Positions 35,709 to 44,798 are shown, numbered from the stretch's first letter. The stretch: 64,000 nt of DNA from Paenibacillus sp. PastM-3 (GCF_029893965.1 NZ_JARXXP010000007.1:1-64000), one strand, 5' to 3'. Program-made: numbers and translations. Notes: generated by a model from the sequence alone, not told the origin.

Positions 35709-36302
35709 TTATAGTCCTGCTGTCGCGGTATAGGTGAATGTCGAGGTATATGTTCCCTGCAGCAGCCCGACCTGCTGGCCGTTGCTGCCGGTAATCAGCT
35801 TGGGAACGTTCAAAATATAAGAAACCTCAAATTGGTGCGTCCCCGCTCCTTCAGAAGGAATCACACCGACTATCCGGCTGTCCTCTGAGGAGAGAACCTG
35901 GTGACTTGCCAGTTCTCCCTTCGCTGCCTGGAAATCAATAGGTGTTCCCACGAGAGCACTCTTGTACTGCGCTGTGAACGATACAGATGAAGCCGGAATA
36001 ACAAACTCAACAACCTGTCCAGCAACTATTTTGGTCAATTTGAAATCAGAAGCCCTGAGGACGATCCCCCAGCCCGCAGCCGTTCCCCGTGCATCCATGA
36101 CGTACAAGCTGCTGTCGGCGGCTGACGTTTGGCTTTGTTTCAAATCCAGTGTAATATCGCTAAAGGCCGGCTTTGTTTGTGTCATTTGCAGGCCTGCACC
36201 GGTGACCACCACTTCCGATTCATCGACTTCCGCTGCAAAGGCAGAAGAGACCGGAAGCATAAGAACAAGTGCGGCCCATAACGCGAATATCATTTTTCTC
36301 AT
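35709..36302 (-). CDS. WxL-domain surface protein (short)
   Basis: A 197-residue exported protein consisting of a signal peptide (cleavage near SSAFAAE) and one WxL domain, with DARGTAAGWGIVLRASDF and the C-terminal GLLQGTYTSTFTYTATAGL. GGGAGGA precedes the ATG by 10 bases. The gene lies 12 bp before the large WxL gene and directly after a terminator, so the two WxL genes may also have their own promoter in 36303-36412. Confidence 0.85.
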   Translation of the reverse strand: MRKMIFALWAALVLMLPVSSAFAAEVDESEVVVTGAGLQMTQTKPAFSDITLDLKQSQTSAADSSLYVMDARGTAAGWGIVLRASDFKLTKIVAGQVVEFVIPASSVSFTAQYKSALVGTPIDFQAAKGELASHQVLSSEDSRIVGVIPSEGAGTHQFEVSYILNVPKLITGSNGQQVGLLQGTYTSTFTYTATAGL

Positions 36303-36412
36303 TTCTTTTTGTTCCTCCCTTATTTACTGTTCATTTGGATCGTGCATTGCTATGGCAGCTGCTGTGCAGCCCGGAATCGCCTCCTCTCTAGCTCAACTGG
36401 CAACCCAAAATA

Positions 36413-36445
36413 AAAATGCAAACCCCATTGCGGTGTCTGCATTTT
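36413..36445 (-). terminator. Hairpin terminator inside the WxL gene group
   Basis: An 8-bp perfect stem (36413-36420 with 36438-36445). On the minus strand it is followed by TATTTTGGG. It lies 34 bp after the DUF916-type gene and would limit read-through into the next two WxL genes. Confidence 0.65.
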
Positions 36446-36478
36446 GAGCTAATTATCTCGATGGCGAAGCAGTATTCC

Positions 36479-37576
36479 TCAGGAAGTAACCGGGACCTTC
36501 CCCTCTTCCTGCTCTTCCGTATCTTTCTTCTCTTTTTTACGTCTCCATAGCAATAACAAAAGCCACAAGAACAACAAGAAGATCAGTACAATTAACACTA
36601 CAATAAGCACCAGAACCAACATATGCAGCTCTATCCACTCTCCAACGGTCTGGTTAACTTCAATCTTCCCCGCTTCGGTCAACGACTCCTTGGAAGCATT
36701 GGACTGCTCCGGAGTAACCTGGAATGTAAACGTCCGGCTAATGGTTTTACCCGAAAAGCTTGCGGTATAGGTCACTTTGTATGCATCCGGCAGCAGCAGC
36801 TTGTCATTTACAATGTAGACCATATCTGCGGTCGTCCCCGCATAGATGGAATCAGCGGTGTAATCTTGCTGATATATCACCTTTCCCTGGCTATCCCGGA
36901 CCGCTATGGAGCCTTTCGGTTTCTCCAAAATCGTTCCTCGATCACTGAGCTTGATCGTCAGCCGGGAATGGCCTGTACTAACATAGTCATGCTTGAAACT
37001 GTCGATGCTCATTTCATGAGTCGCCTGATCTGCCTGGTATTCCAGAACCATCTGAACGCCGCTGCGGTTAACCACATCAATAGCTACCGAAGCTTGCTGC
37101 CCTTGCGGACTAGTCTGATGATCTTCGGCCTGAATCAGTTCTTCGGCCGCGATCACACCCACATACTGACCAGGTGTAGTCTCGCTTGGAACTGTAACCT
37201 TATAGGTGAAGCTTCGCTCCTCTTTCGGCTTCAGCGTGACATTTTGAACACCTTGGGGTTCTACCCACGACCCTACCAAGGAGAGCTTCTGTTCCTTTTC
37301 CGAAAAGCTGCGCCCCCCATTTTGAGCAGGAAGTGCATCTGCAGGATACAATTTCAACTGTAAAGGTGCGTCTTTCGTGTTCCTCACAATAAACGTATAC
37401 TCATTGGAATCGCCAGGTTTCACCTCGTCCTTATAATATCCCCTTCCCTCCTCGACGGCCTTCACCGGGGACAGCACAAAAGAACTGTCCGCACTGGCTA
37501 CACCGGTCAGCCACAAACAGCCTATCCAAAACAAGCTCATTAAGCTCATCATCTTTTTAAACTTTGGCCTCTCCAT
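36479..37576 (-). CDS. WxL-interacting protein (DUF916/DUF3324 type)
   Basis: A 365-residue membrane-anchored protein. Signal peptide, then SSFVLSPVKAVEEGRGYYKDEVKPGDSNEYTF-type strands of the DUF916 peptidoglycan-binding part (about 30-150) and a second beta domain (about 160-290) that binds WxL partners. C-terminal membrane helix near 320-345 (LHMLVLVLIVVLIVLIFLLF) and a cytoplasmic Lys/Arg/Glu tail. This is the standard partner of WxL proteins in enterococci and lactobacilli. Its place between two WxL genes supports a joint complex. AGAGGT precedes the ATG. Confidence 0.88.
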   Translation of the reverse strand: MERPKFKKMMSLMSLFWIGCLWLTGVASADSSFVLSPVKAVEEGRGYYKDEVKPGDSNEYTFIVRNTKDAPLQLKLYPADALPAQNGGRSFSEKEQKLSLVGSWVEPQGVQNVTLKPKEERSFTYKVTVPSETTPGQYVGVIAAEELIQAEDHQTSPQGQQASVAIDVVNRSGVQMVLEYQADQATHEMSIDSFKHDYVSTGHSRLTIKLSDRGTILEKPKGSIAVRDSQGKVIYQQDYTADSIYAGTTADMVYIVNDKLLLPDAYKVTYTASFSGKTISRTFTFQVTPEQSNASKESLTEAGKIEVNQTVGEWIELHMLVLVLIVVLIVLIFLLFLWLLLLLWRRKKEKKDTEEQEEGKVPVTS

Positions 37577-37599
37577 GCATCAACCTCTATTCTTTATTC

Positions 37600-38232
37600 T
37601 CATAGTCCTGTAACCAAGGTAAAGGTCAGGCTTGCCCGATACTCTCCAGCCAGCAGCCCTACCCTCTCACCAGGAGAAATCACATCTGTACCGCTCACTT
37701 CGGCTACCTCAATTAGTGAGGGCAGATCCACCTGCAGCAACAGATCAGCACTATAGTTCCCACGCCCTGATCCTTCAGCAGCCTCCAGAACAACTTGAGG
37801 AGCTCCAGGAACAAATACACCCGAACCTGTATTAATCCTTCCAGACGATTGATCTGAGATTACATCAGATACCTGGTACGAAGCGTATCCTGCCGGAATT
37901 CTCGCCTGTATAATCCCTTCCTGCACCTTGTGCCGAATGGTGAAATCATTCAACGATACGGCATATTGCCAGCCGGAGTCTCCTTGATGTTCAACCATAA
38001 GATTTAAGCACTGATTAAATTGAAGTTTCCCGGAGAGATCCAGCGTAAGCTGCGCCGAACCTCCGGCAAGACGCAGGCTGCCCATAGGTTCGGCATAGAC
38101 TGCATAGGTGGCCGACATGACTGTTTCCCCGGAACTCTCCGTATCCGGTCCGGTGTTCTCGGCATGGGTCACCGGGGAGCTTCCTATACCGATAAGCCAA
38201 ACTACACCTAACCACACCAATAATCGCTTCAT
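37600..38232 (-). CDS. WxL-domain surface protein
   Basis: A 210-residue exported protein: signal peptide (LLVWLGVVWLIGIGSSPVTHA), then a WxL-like domain with QGDSGWQYAVSLNDFTI and the end GLLAGEYRASLTFTLVTGL, which matches the terminal strand of the other two WxL proteins here. The ribosome site GGAGG is 5 bases before the ATG. It lies 23 bp before the DUF916-type gene and 11 bp after the CpaB-like gene, so the Tad and WxL genes share an operon. Confidence 0.82.
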   Translation of the reverse strand: MKRLLVWLGVVWLIGIGSSPVTHAENTGPDTESSGETVMSATYAVYAEPMGSLRLAGGSAQLTLDLSGKLQFNQCLNLMVEHQGDSGWQYAVSLNDFTIRHKVQEGIIQARIPAGYASYQVSDVISDQSSGRINTGSGVFVPGAPQVVLEAAEGSGRGNYSADLLLQVDLPSLIEVAEVSGTDVISPGERVGLLAGEYRASLTFTLVTGL

Positions 38233-38243
38233 AAGTTCCTCCT

Positions 38244-38927
38244 CTATGGCTGAAGCGTTCCTGCCGGTAACAGGTAAACCTTCCCTGTCTCTTGATATTC
38301 CATCAACAGCGCGGCTTGCTTAGGCGTCACTTCCAGTACAATAACCGCCGGGATGAGGCTGCCACCATCTGCCGGATCAGGAACCTTCCCCTCCGAATTT
38401 AATCGTTTGACCACCTTCAGACTAGACAGCTCCGGTAAAACCATTTGTTTGGATTGGCCGGTTGCCGTATCGGACACGAATGCATACGCATCAACAAGGA
38501 TACCTGGCTTGACTTCATCGCCGGAGGACAGAACCAAATCTGTCTTCACCCCGATCTGCCGCATGCCCTCTTTCAAAGAAACCGCTGTGCCGATTCCAGA
38601 AGCAGCTGCCGTGGTCACAAGTGACTGGCGGATCGGAGTTCCTTTAAGAAATCCATATTGGGATGCATAGGCATCGTTGAAATCCAGTGTCTCTGCCGAA
38701 GTGATCGCATCCTCAGGCACTTCACTAAGCACAATCTCCCGAAATTCAAGCTGTTCTTTGGACAGGGCAGTGAACGGGGCAATGTCTTCTTTCGCCACAA
38801 TTATTTTTTCAGTCTGCACTTGCTCTGCAATGTTTTTACGATTGAGCTGAAACGCGACCAGAGCAAGAATCAGTCCGAGCACGATGATCAATGCGCTGCG
38901 GGTATATTTATTCCATAACTTTTTCAA
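38244..38927 (-). CDS. CpaB-like Flp pilus assembly protein (SAF domain)
   Basis: A 227-residue protein with an N-terminal membrane helix (ALIIVLGLILALVAFQL) and a SAF domain (KIIVAKEDIAPFTALSKEQLEFREI) followed by a beta-rich RcpC-like part (VKTDLVLSSGDEVKPGILVDAYAFV). CpaB/RcpC proteins work at the outer side of Tad pili; in Gram-positives they are thought to guide the pilus through the wall. It starts with TTG at 38927, GGAGG 9 bases upstream. Confidence 0.82.
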   Translation of the reverse strand: MKKLWNKYTRSALIIVLGLILALVAFQLNRKNIAEQVQTEKIIVAKEDIAPFTALSKEQLEFREIVLSEVPEDAITSAETLDFNDAYASQYGFLKGTPIRQSLVTTAAASGIGTAVSLKEGMRQIGVKTDLVLSSGDEVKPGILVDAYAFVSDTATGQSKQMVLPELSSLKVVKRLNSEGKVPDPADGGSLIPAVIVLEVTPKQAALLMEYQETGKVYLLPAGTLQP

Positions 38928-38954
38928 AGGTATGATCCTCCTCCCTCTCTCTCT

Positions 38955-39374
38955 CTATTTATAAATACTCTCATAGGGAATATTGCGATGAATGGTAACC
39001 GGATATTGGACACCAGGCAGAGCAAACGAGACATGCGTGCGAAAGACTACATCAATCCAGGGAACGTCACTTGAGTCATAGATCAGCTTCAATTCAAAGC
39101 TACTGTCTTTCATGATTGGATTCTCCATTGCAGCACTCAAACGCTGAGACTGAATGAACGCTTGTATTGTTGCCGCACGCAGTGTGTTCTGCTCCAATTG
39201 AATCAATCCTTGCTGTGCATCCGTTACGATACCGGACCGGATAATTCCCGAGTCAATAGCATGCTCGATGGCCCGGCCATTCGAGTCATACACACTGTCT
39301 AGCACAAGTAAGTCCATTACAAGTAGAATGAGAATTAGACCAAACAAAATGGCTCCGCATACCTTAATCCACAT
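38955..39374 (-). CDS. Pseudopilin-like membrane protein
   Basis: A 139-residue protein starting MWIKVCGAILFGLILILLVMDLL, a single N-terminal helix followed by a soluble alpha/beta domain (RAIEHAIDSGIIRSGIVTDAQQGLIQ ... VTIHRNIPYESIYK). The design resembles TadE/F-type minor pilins, but a clear Gly/Glu prepilin cleavage site is not obvious. It begins one base after the stop of the preceding pilin-like gene. Function in the pilus is inferred from position. Confidence 0.6.
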   Translation of the reverse strand: MWIKVCGAILFGLILILLVMDLLVLDSVYDSNGRAIEHAIDSGIIRSGIVTDAQQGLIQLEQNTLRAATIQAFIQSQRLSAAMENPIMKDSSFELKLIYDSSDVPWIDVVFRTHVSFALPGVQYPVTIHRNIPYESIYK

Positions 39375-39375
39375 G

Positions 39376-39801
39376 CTATTCCCCCGTTCGGTAGAACTTA
39401 TGAGCCAGTCCAGACACATGAACTTGAATAGGTACCGTATAGTTCACACCGACCGCTTTCAGGGCAAACACGTTGTACTCCCGGATCGCAGTCACTTCCA
39501 GAAGATCACCGCGCTGGACAGGTTTCGGCGTAGCTGTAAAGAAAACCTTAGCCGGATTCATGCCCATACTTTGAAGCAGACCGTCAAATCTGGTCCGTGT
39601 CGCTTGGTCTGCCCCATTCTCTACCTTCATGACCTGCAGCACCTCGTTAGCCGCTGTGCGGAGATTAGAGCGAATCATTACATACTGGATTATGGAGACT
39701 GTAATTAAAGAAATAATGAGCACAATGAGCAGCAGAAAGAAGATGGAAATAATCCCATCTCCCCTCTCACTCCGGTAGAACCGTTGCCATCTACGACGCA
39801 T
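39376..39801 (-). CDS. TadE/DUF4320-like pseudopilin
   Basis: A 141-residue protein with a type III (Flp-like) prepilin start: basic leader RRRWQRFYRSERGDGIISIF, in which RGDG precedes a 22-residue hydrophobic helix (IFFLLLIVLIISLITVSIIQ). The soluble part contains NLRTAANEVLQVMKVENGAD. This resembles the DUF4320/TadE minor pilins. Cleavage by the prepilin peptidase at 28098 would be after the Gly of ERGDG. Ten bases separate it from the next pilin gene upstream. Confidence 0.7.
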   Translation of the reverse strand: MRRRWQRFYRSERGDGIISIFFLLLIVLIISLITVSIIQYVMIRSNLRTAANEVLQVMKVENGADQATRTRFDGLLQSMGMNPAKVFFTATPKPVQRGDLLEVTAIREYNVFALKAVGVNYTVPIQVHVSGLAHKFYRTGE

Positions 39802-39811
39802 GATATTTCCC

Positions 39812-40051
39812 TTAATCAAGCGAATTCATTTTGCCGAAGATTTTATCCACGACAAAGGTGTTAATCTGTGCCTTGAACAGCAGATACACGGCGATGAACA
39901 GCAGCAGCGTGATAAGAATGCCGATAACCCACTGCATCGCGTCTCCGCGCTCTTCTGTCCGGAACCGGTTCAGCCTTACCACCAGGACTCCTGGAGCGTT
40001 CACCACTACCTGCTTTGTACCTTCAACCATTTTCTTCATCAGCTTCTTCAT
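39812..40051 (-). CDS. Flp-like major pilin candidate
   Basis: A 79-residue protein: long basic leader (MKKLMKKMVEGTKQVVVNAP...), the processing-type sequence RTEERGDAMQWVIGILITLL, a single helix, and a short polar end (KAQINTFVVDKIFGKMNSLD). Small size, position after TadC and the shared ERGDA/ERGDG motif with the gene at 39376 make it the best candidate for the major pilin. Its helix is longer and its tail shorter than in typical Flp1, so this is an inference. Confidence 0.65.
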   Translation of the reverse strand: MKKLMKKMVEGTKQVVVNAPGVLVVRLNRFRTEERGDAMQWVIGILITLLLFIAVYLLFKAQINTFVVDKIFGKMNSLD

Positions 40052-40077
40052 TCGTCAATCATCCTCTCATTTCATGT

Positions 40078-40956
40078 TTATAGGGAATTAAACGCGCCGA
40101 ACATTTTGATCAGCATCATAAAAAAGAACACGACCACATGAACAATGACCATTCCATAGAACAGATTCATCTTTCCCGGATTGCCCCGGGTGCGTTCGCG
40201 CAGGGCAAGCTTGCTTAGATTACGCAGATCGTTTTTGACACCATTCAGATCGTCCTCGGCTTCATGAAATCCTTTCTCCGCGACGACATTGACCACTGAC
40301 ACAAAATCATACACCACAGGCACATGGACCTCTTTGGCGAACCCTTGCAGGGCATCCTTCTGCGACATCGTCCCCATGTTGGCAACGAGACGCTTAAGTA
40401 GTGCTGAAAGCGTTGGGCCACAGCGGGTACTGACTTCCTGAAAAATCACGTTTAACGGCTTGCCAACCTCCAGCGCAGTGATCATTTTGCTAATTAAAAA
40501 CGGCAAGTCCGCAATGAGCAGATTTTGCCGTTTTTGATACGCCTGGGGAATTTGCCGCATTTGAAGCCAAAAGAATAGAAAAGACAGAATTGGTCCGGCA
40601 ATGGCAAAAAAGACTTGCTGCACCATACCCGCCAGCACGAGGGCAAATCCACCCGGCAAGAGGGCTTGGATGATCGCCTTGGCGAGATAGATCTCATAAC
40701 TCACCGGGTATCCCAGCATGCCGTACATTTCACGCTGCTTACTACTCTGCCTTTTTCCTTGCCTAGCAGAGAGCCTGTCCGCTAGGGACCGGATAACGGC
40801 ATTCTGCTGTAGCCGTAGCCGCTGCGCCTCGGACTGGTTGACCAGAGCCGCCAGATTCATGAGCTGCTGCTGCCGCCGGAAGCCAGGAATGGCGATCCGC
40901 AGAACAGGAATGACGATACAGAGTGCGGCAAATCCAAACAGTAGGGATGTAATCAT
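40078..40956 (-). CDS. TadC-like pilus platform protein (T2SSF)
   Basis: A 292-residue membrane protein with the type II secretion F domain in residues about 150-270: LLIADLPFLISKMITALEVGKPLNVIFQEVS and the C-terminal helix GKMNLFYGMVIVHVVVFFFMML. N-terminal helix at 3-23 and two helices near 105-140. It forms, with TadB, the membrane platform driven by CpaF. GGAAGGTG precedes the ATG. It starts 12 bases after TadB ends. Confidence 0.82.
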   Translation of the reverse strand: MITSLLFGFAALCIVIPVLRIAIPGFRRQQQLMNLAALVNQSEAQRLRLQQNAVIRSLADRLSARQGKRQSSKQREMYGMLGYPVSYEIYLAKAIIQALLPGGFALVLAGMVQQVFFAIAGPILSFLFFWLQMRQIPQAYQKRQNLLIADLPFLISKMITALEVGKPLNVIFQEVSTRCGPTLSALLKRLVANMGTMSQKDALQGFAKEVHVPVVYDFVSVVNVVAEKGFHEAEDDLNGVKNDLRNLSKLALRERTRGNPGKMNLFYGMVIVHVVVFFFMMLIKMFGAFNSL

Positions 40957-40968
40957 GTTTCACCTTCC

Positions 40969-41844
40969 TTACAAATCATCCAGATTCAGGCGCAGCAGCG
41001 AATCCTTCTTCCAGAGTCCAATTATCACGCTGACAATCATGCTCGCCAGCAGCAGCTTGCCGAATCCTGTCTGCAGGGTCGTCGCTGCCTTGAATTCCTG
41101 CACCAATTGACTTTCTAGATAACCAAACAGGAACGGGAAGAGCAGACTGATGCCGAACACCACGAACGGTTCCATCCGCTTTTTCTCATTCTCAATATCA
41201 ATTTCCTGCAGCAGATGCATGTCTGAAGCAATATCTGCGATGCTCTCCCGAATCCCTTCGACCGAACGGGCATGGAATCCGTCCTTGTTCCCGGCCATCA
41301 CTTTTTCGCAGAAATCATCGAACTTTTTAAATTGAACCGCTTGTTTCATCTGCTCCAGTACCGTGGGGACATCGATCCCGATCCGCAGCGAAGCGTACAT
41401 CTGCTCAAACAACGGAACCGTCACACCGCTCATCACCGGCAAGGACATCTCTAGCGACTTCTGGAGGGATTTGCAATCCCGGAACTTGGAGGACAGCAGC
41501 CGAAGATTCCCAGGCAAGTTCAGGAGAACCTCTTTCCTGCGTTTGAACTTCACCGCTGAAATGATCATCTTGGGCACAATCACCCCCATCGCGCCCCCTA
41601 CGCCGACAAACCAGATGTTCGCCGTCCAGTAAGCTACCCCCGCACCTATCGCAAGGGTGATGCCAAGGAGTTGAACATAGTTACGCCACTCCAGGTGAAT
41701 TCCTGCCGCCTTCGCTTCTGCTTGTGTTTGCTCAAATCCAAAGGCGATACGCAGCTGTCTGGAACGACTGCTGGCCGCTGGCAGCAACGAGAACACGCCA
41801 AAGGAGACCAGGAGTCCAGCAGCTAACAGAAGGATGGGCATCAT
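40969..41844 (-). CDS. TadB-like pilus platform protein (T2SSF)
   Basis: A 291-residue membrane protein: N-terminal helix (ILLLAAGLLVSFGVFSLLP), two helices near 55-90, a cytoplasmic T2SSF domain with NLPGNLRLLSSKFRDCKSLQKSLEMSL, and C-terminal helices near 225-280. The start overlaps the CpaF stop by four bases (ATGA), the usual TadA-TadB-TadC arrangement. Confidence 0.82.
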   Translation of the reverse strand: MMPILLLAAGLLVSFGVFSLLPAASSRSRQLRIAFGFEQTQAEAKAAGIHLEWRNYVQLLGITLAIGAGVAYWTANIWFVGVGGAMGVIVPKMIISAVKFKRRKEVLLNLPGNLRLLSSKFRDCKSLQKSLEMSLPVMSGVTVPLFEQMYASLRIGIDVPTVLEQMKQAVQFKKFDDFCEKVMAGNKDGFHARSVEGIRESIADIASDMHLLQEIDIENEKKRMEPFVVFGISLLFPFLFGYLESQLVQEFKAATTLQTGFGKLLLASMIVSVIIGLWKKDSLLRLNLDDL

Positions 41845-43913
41845 ATGGCCTTCAGCTCCTTCCCTTCACACCAGCGCCGGACTTCTTCCTGCGTCGGGTC
41901 TTTCAAATAAATTTTCTCCATCAATGACTCGGACTGGATCTTGCCGACCCGAATATGCCGTTTCCGGCTGTAATCATATTTGAAGATCGGATTTAGCACC
42001 GGCTCCTCGGTTCCCCGGTATCCAATGAGCTCCGACAGCTCCGTCACGACCCGGGCTCCATTCGGCAACTTCTTCTGAAACAAGATTAAGTCAATTGATC
42101 CTGAGATCTGACTGGCCGCAGCCATCGTGTTCCCGTTTAGTTGCAGGAATCGGGTCGCCGCCTCTTTCGCGCTGTTCGCGTGAATGGTCGTCCAGACGGT
42201 GTGCCCGGTGTTCATCCCGATCAGACTTTGCTGTGCTGCCGGTTCATCCCGGATCTCCCCGATGCACATCACTGTTGGCTTGAGCCGCAGACAGGCTTTG
42301 ATCAGCTTGGCGATGCCATAGCTCTTCTTCTCATCCTCCACTTCCTTGACCAAAAGTGAAGGTAAATTCGGGTAGTCGAGATATTGCCGTTTGCTGGCCA
42401 GCATCATTTCCTCGGAATCCTCAATCGAGATAATGCGGGTAATCGGCTCCATGCACATCGGTAGGCGAATCAGCTGTGTGGTCTTACCACTGTTGGTTCC
42501 CCCGCCAATGACGAGATTGGCTCCCTTGGGGACAATGAAATGCAGGAACTCGGCAATCTCTGGCGAGATGTTCCCGTACTGGATACACTGCTCATCGGTG
42601 TACACATCCGGAGGGAACTTCCGGATACTGATCAGCGGTGCATTGGCGCTAATCCCTTGATACTCTTTCGTATCCGCGACTACACAAATCCGGAAGCCCC
42701 GGTAATTGGCATCTACAATCGGATCGGTACTGGAGATCGGTTTGCCGATGGGCATGAGCATTTTGTTAATCACTTCATACAAGTGAGACACACTCTGAAA
42801 CCGGATATCCGGCCGGTGAATGTCTTGCCCGCCCTGCTCAATGATCACTTGCTCCGGACCGTTGATCTCAATCGAACTGACCGTAGGATCATCCAAAATG
42901 CCCTGCAGCACCCCAAGCTCCGTGATTTCCTTCTGCACCCATTCCACCACTTCATTCAGGGGAATCGACAGGGCATATTCATTCTGTTCCCGGATCAAAT
43001 CCGAGATGTAATAACGAATCTTTTGCCGTGAAGGTTCATGGGTTAGGGACTGTACATATTCGTCCAGGTGATCCTCCTGCAGCCGATAACGGACAAAGTT
43101 CAGCAGCCCCTCCAGCTTTTTGGCATCCCCCTCCGACCATTCACTGTTGACCGGCTGAATGGAAATCTGAACATCCAAATATTCCAGCGGTTCAATGATT
43201 CCTACCGTTTCTTTGTCACGCCCGGCAGCTTGTCCTTCCCGCACCGGGATCTTGTTCGGTTCAAGTGCCTTCCAGCGCTTGATCAGGTCACTGAATTTGG
43301 TATACACAGGCGCTTCGTCTATTTTGACATTGGTATCTGCCGAAAACAGATAAAGTCGCTCCCGCTCCACACTGAACACTTCAAGCAATCGGCGGTAATG
43401 TGTATAATTGCCAACAAAATCAATGGCATCTGCGCTATAGAGTACGGCTGCATCCGAAGTCCGGAGAGCGAAGTGAGTCGTTGGCTGGATGAGCGAACCC
43501 TGTGTGAGTAGAATGATCACATCATAGGCGGCTTCCAGCTGTTGCCGCAGCACTACGGATGCCGAGATCAGCGTTTGATTTGAAGACAATTTACGAATTA
43601 CGGGTGCTTCAGGCTGAGAACGCGGATTCACCAGCAAATAGTCCACACCACTCCGCTGAACCATGTACTCCTGGATCGGCTTCAAAGCTTGGCGGTCCAG
43701 ATCGAGCAGGAATTGATCCATTGTGCGCTCTTTGTGGAGTTCGGCGATTTGCTGATCGAAGGTATAGGCAATGCGCGGTAAACCGACACAAGGCAATTCA
43801 GCCACCACCACGCGCTGATCCTTGGGATAGGCGCGGATCAGTTTCATGACACCTTGAACCGCATCCCCGCCGCCCAGATTGGCGAAGGCGATCACCTGCG
43901 CTTTGCCGGTCAT
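41841..43913 (-). CDS. CpaF/TadA ATPase fused to an N-terminal CpaE-like domain
   Basis: A 690-residue protein. The C-terminal part (about 330-690) is a VirB11/CpaF secretion ATPase: Walker A GGGTNSGKTT at residues 470-479, ISIEDSEEM acidic block, Walker B region TVMCIGEIRDEPA and the His box TGHTVWTTIHANS. The N-terminal 230 residues resemble a MinD/CpaE fold (VIAFANLGGGDAVQGV at 7-22; YDVIILLTQGS near 130) but lack the P-loop Lys, so that part is probably not an ATPase. Fusion of CpaE-like and CpaF parts is unusual. The ATG at 43913 follows GGAGGGG and overlaps the upstream stop (ATGA). Confidence 0.87.
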   Translation of the reverse strand: MTGKAQVIAFANLGGGDAVQGVMKLIRAYPKDQRVVVAELPCVGLPRIAYTFDQQIAELHKERTMDQFLLDLDRQALKPIQEYMVQRSGVDYLLVNPRSQPEAPVIRKLSSNQTLISASVVLRQQLEAAYDVIILLTQGSLIQPTTHFALRTSDAAVLYSADAIDFVGNYTHYRRLLEVFSVERERLYLFSADTNVKIDEAPVYTKFSDLIKRWKALEPNKIPVREGQAAGRDKETVGIIEPLEYLDVQISIQPVNSEWSEGDAKKLEGLLNFVRYRLQEDHLDEYVQSLTHEPSRQKIRYYISDLIREQNEYALSIPLNEVVEWVQKEITELGVLQGILDDPTVSSIEINGPEQVIIEQGGQDIHRPDIRFQSVSHLYEVINKMLMPIGKPISSTDPIVDANYRGFRICVVADTKEYQGISANAPLISIRKFPPDVYTDEQCIQYGNISPEIAEFLHFIVPKGANLVIGGGTNSGKTTQLIRLPMCMEPITRIISIEDSEEMMLASKRQYLDYPNLPSLLVKEVEDEKKSYGIAKLIKACLRLKPTVMCIGEIRDEPAAQQSLIGMNTGHTVWTTIHANSAKEAATRFLQLNGNTMAAASQISGSIDLILFQKKLPNGARVVTELSELIGYRGTEEPVLNPIFKYDYSRKRHIRVGKIQSESLMEKIYLKDPTQEEVRRWCEGKELKAI

Positions 43914-44164
43914 GATCTCCCCTCCGTCTCGCCCCGGTGGCAATTGCCCCGGTACACCCAGCCTTGACTTGTTTTTTCTAAGGTGGCGTAGGTGGCTTTG
44001 CCTCCCACATGGCTATTCGGCTCTCCGATCTGGATGATCTTCGCCGTCCAGCAGGCCGGAGGCAGCACATTCAGAAAGTGATCGGCCATCTCTTCATCTA
44101 CCACATCACCGATCCGGAGGTAATCCTCCAAATCTCCTTCCCAGTTTGCATAGGTCTTTATCAT
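43910..44164 (-). CDS. Small protein of unknown function in the Tad operon
   Basis: An 84-residue soluble protein, acidic in the first half (WEGDLEDYLRIGDVVDEEMA), with PPACWTAKIIQIGEP and a Gly/Tyr-rich end (KTSQGWVYRGNCHRGETEGRS). A single-stranded-binding or wall-associated role cannot be claimed. AAGGAGTG lies upstream of the ATG at 44164. The stop overlaps the CpaF ATG. Confidence 0.6.
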   Translation of the reverse strand: MIKTYANWEGDLEDYLRIGDVVDEEMADHFLNVLPPACWTAKIIQIGEPNSHVGGKATYATLEKTSQGWVYRGNCHRGETEGRS

Positions 44165-44178
44165 TTCATGTTCACTCC

Positions 44179-44388
44179 TTATTGTGCCTGGTACGTATCT
44201 ACGATGTTCCACTTACCATTCGAGAAAACTTCCACTGTGACCTGATTGTTGTAGGGCATACCATCCGCAACGGTCAGTCGGGACAACCAGACCCGTTCAT
44301 TTCTGGTTTCCTTCTTCAGATTATCCGTGTGTGATTGTTGCAGCGTAGGCATGGCCTTCAGCTCAGCAAGGCTGTACTTCTTATCCAA
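44179..44388 (-). CDS. Small protein of unknown function, TTG start
   Basis: A 69-residue protein (MDKKYSLAELKAMPTLQQSH ... VEVFSNGKWNIVDTYQAQ). I take the TTG at 44388, which has GGGAGGG 7 bases upstream; a longer frame to 44469 would overlap the regulator gene deeply and has no ribosome site. It is soluble, with a helical N-half and a beta-strand C-half. It stands 2 bp after the regulator gene. Confidence 0.6.
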   Translation of the reverse strand: MDKKYSLAELKAMPTLQQSHTDNLKKETRNERVWLSRLTVADGMPYNNQVTVEVFSNGKWNIVDTYQAQ

Positions 44389-44390
44389 TG

Positions 44391-44798
44391 TTATTCCCTC
44401 CCCATCGTCTCCTTGAGTGCTCGCCAAGCCGTAAGTATAGTGCTCACTGCCTGTTCCTGACCGTGCCAAAACAAGTTTTCTGTCAGGCTACTTATTTGGG
44501 TGTCAAAGGCTTCCCATTCGCTTCCCTGGATCACAGGCTGTGATTCCTGCTGATCAGGTTCTTCCTGCGTAACTACAGATGAAGAGACGGCTTTCTGAAT
44601 CGCCTCTTCCAGTGTTCCTTCCTGGAGCCTGAGCTTGACCTCTCGCAGCACACCTACATCCTGCCAGTCCAGCTGCCTACGCTTACCGTCACGGTTGAAG
44701 GTGTACCCTTGCTCCTCCAATAAGACGACCCAGCGCCGCAATGTGCTGACCGGCGTATTCAATATTTCTCCTGCTTCTTTGAATCCAACTTCCTGCAT
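44391..44798 (-). CDS. MerR-type HTH regulator, first gene of the Tad operon
   Basis: A 135-residue protein. Residues 1-60 form a MerR-like winged HTH: FKEAGEILNTPVSTLRRWVVLLEEQGYTF, then RQLDWQDVGVLREVKLRLQEG. The C-terminal half is helical and acidic (SEWEAFDTQISSLTENLFWH) and may bind a partner. The ATG at 44798 has AGAGGAG upstream. It is preceded by the shared promoter motif (44876-44930), which makes it the leading candidate for its regulator. Confidence 0.72.
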   Translation of the reverse strand: MQEVGFKEAGEILNTPVSTLRRWVVLLEEQGYTFNRDGKRRQLDWQDVGVLREVKLRLQEGTLEEAIQKAVSSSVVTQEEPDQQESQPVIQGSEWEAFDTQISSLTENLFWHGQEQAVSTILTAWRALKETMGRE

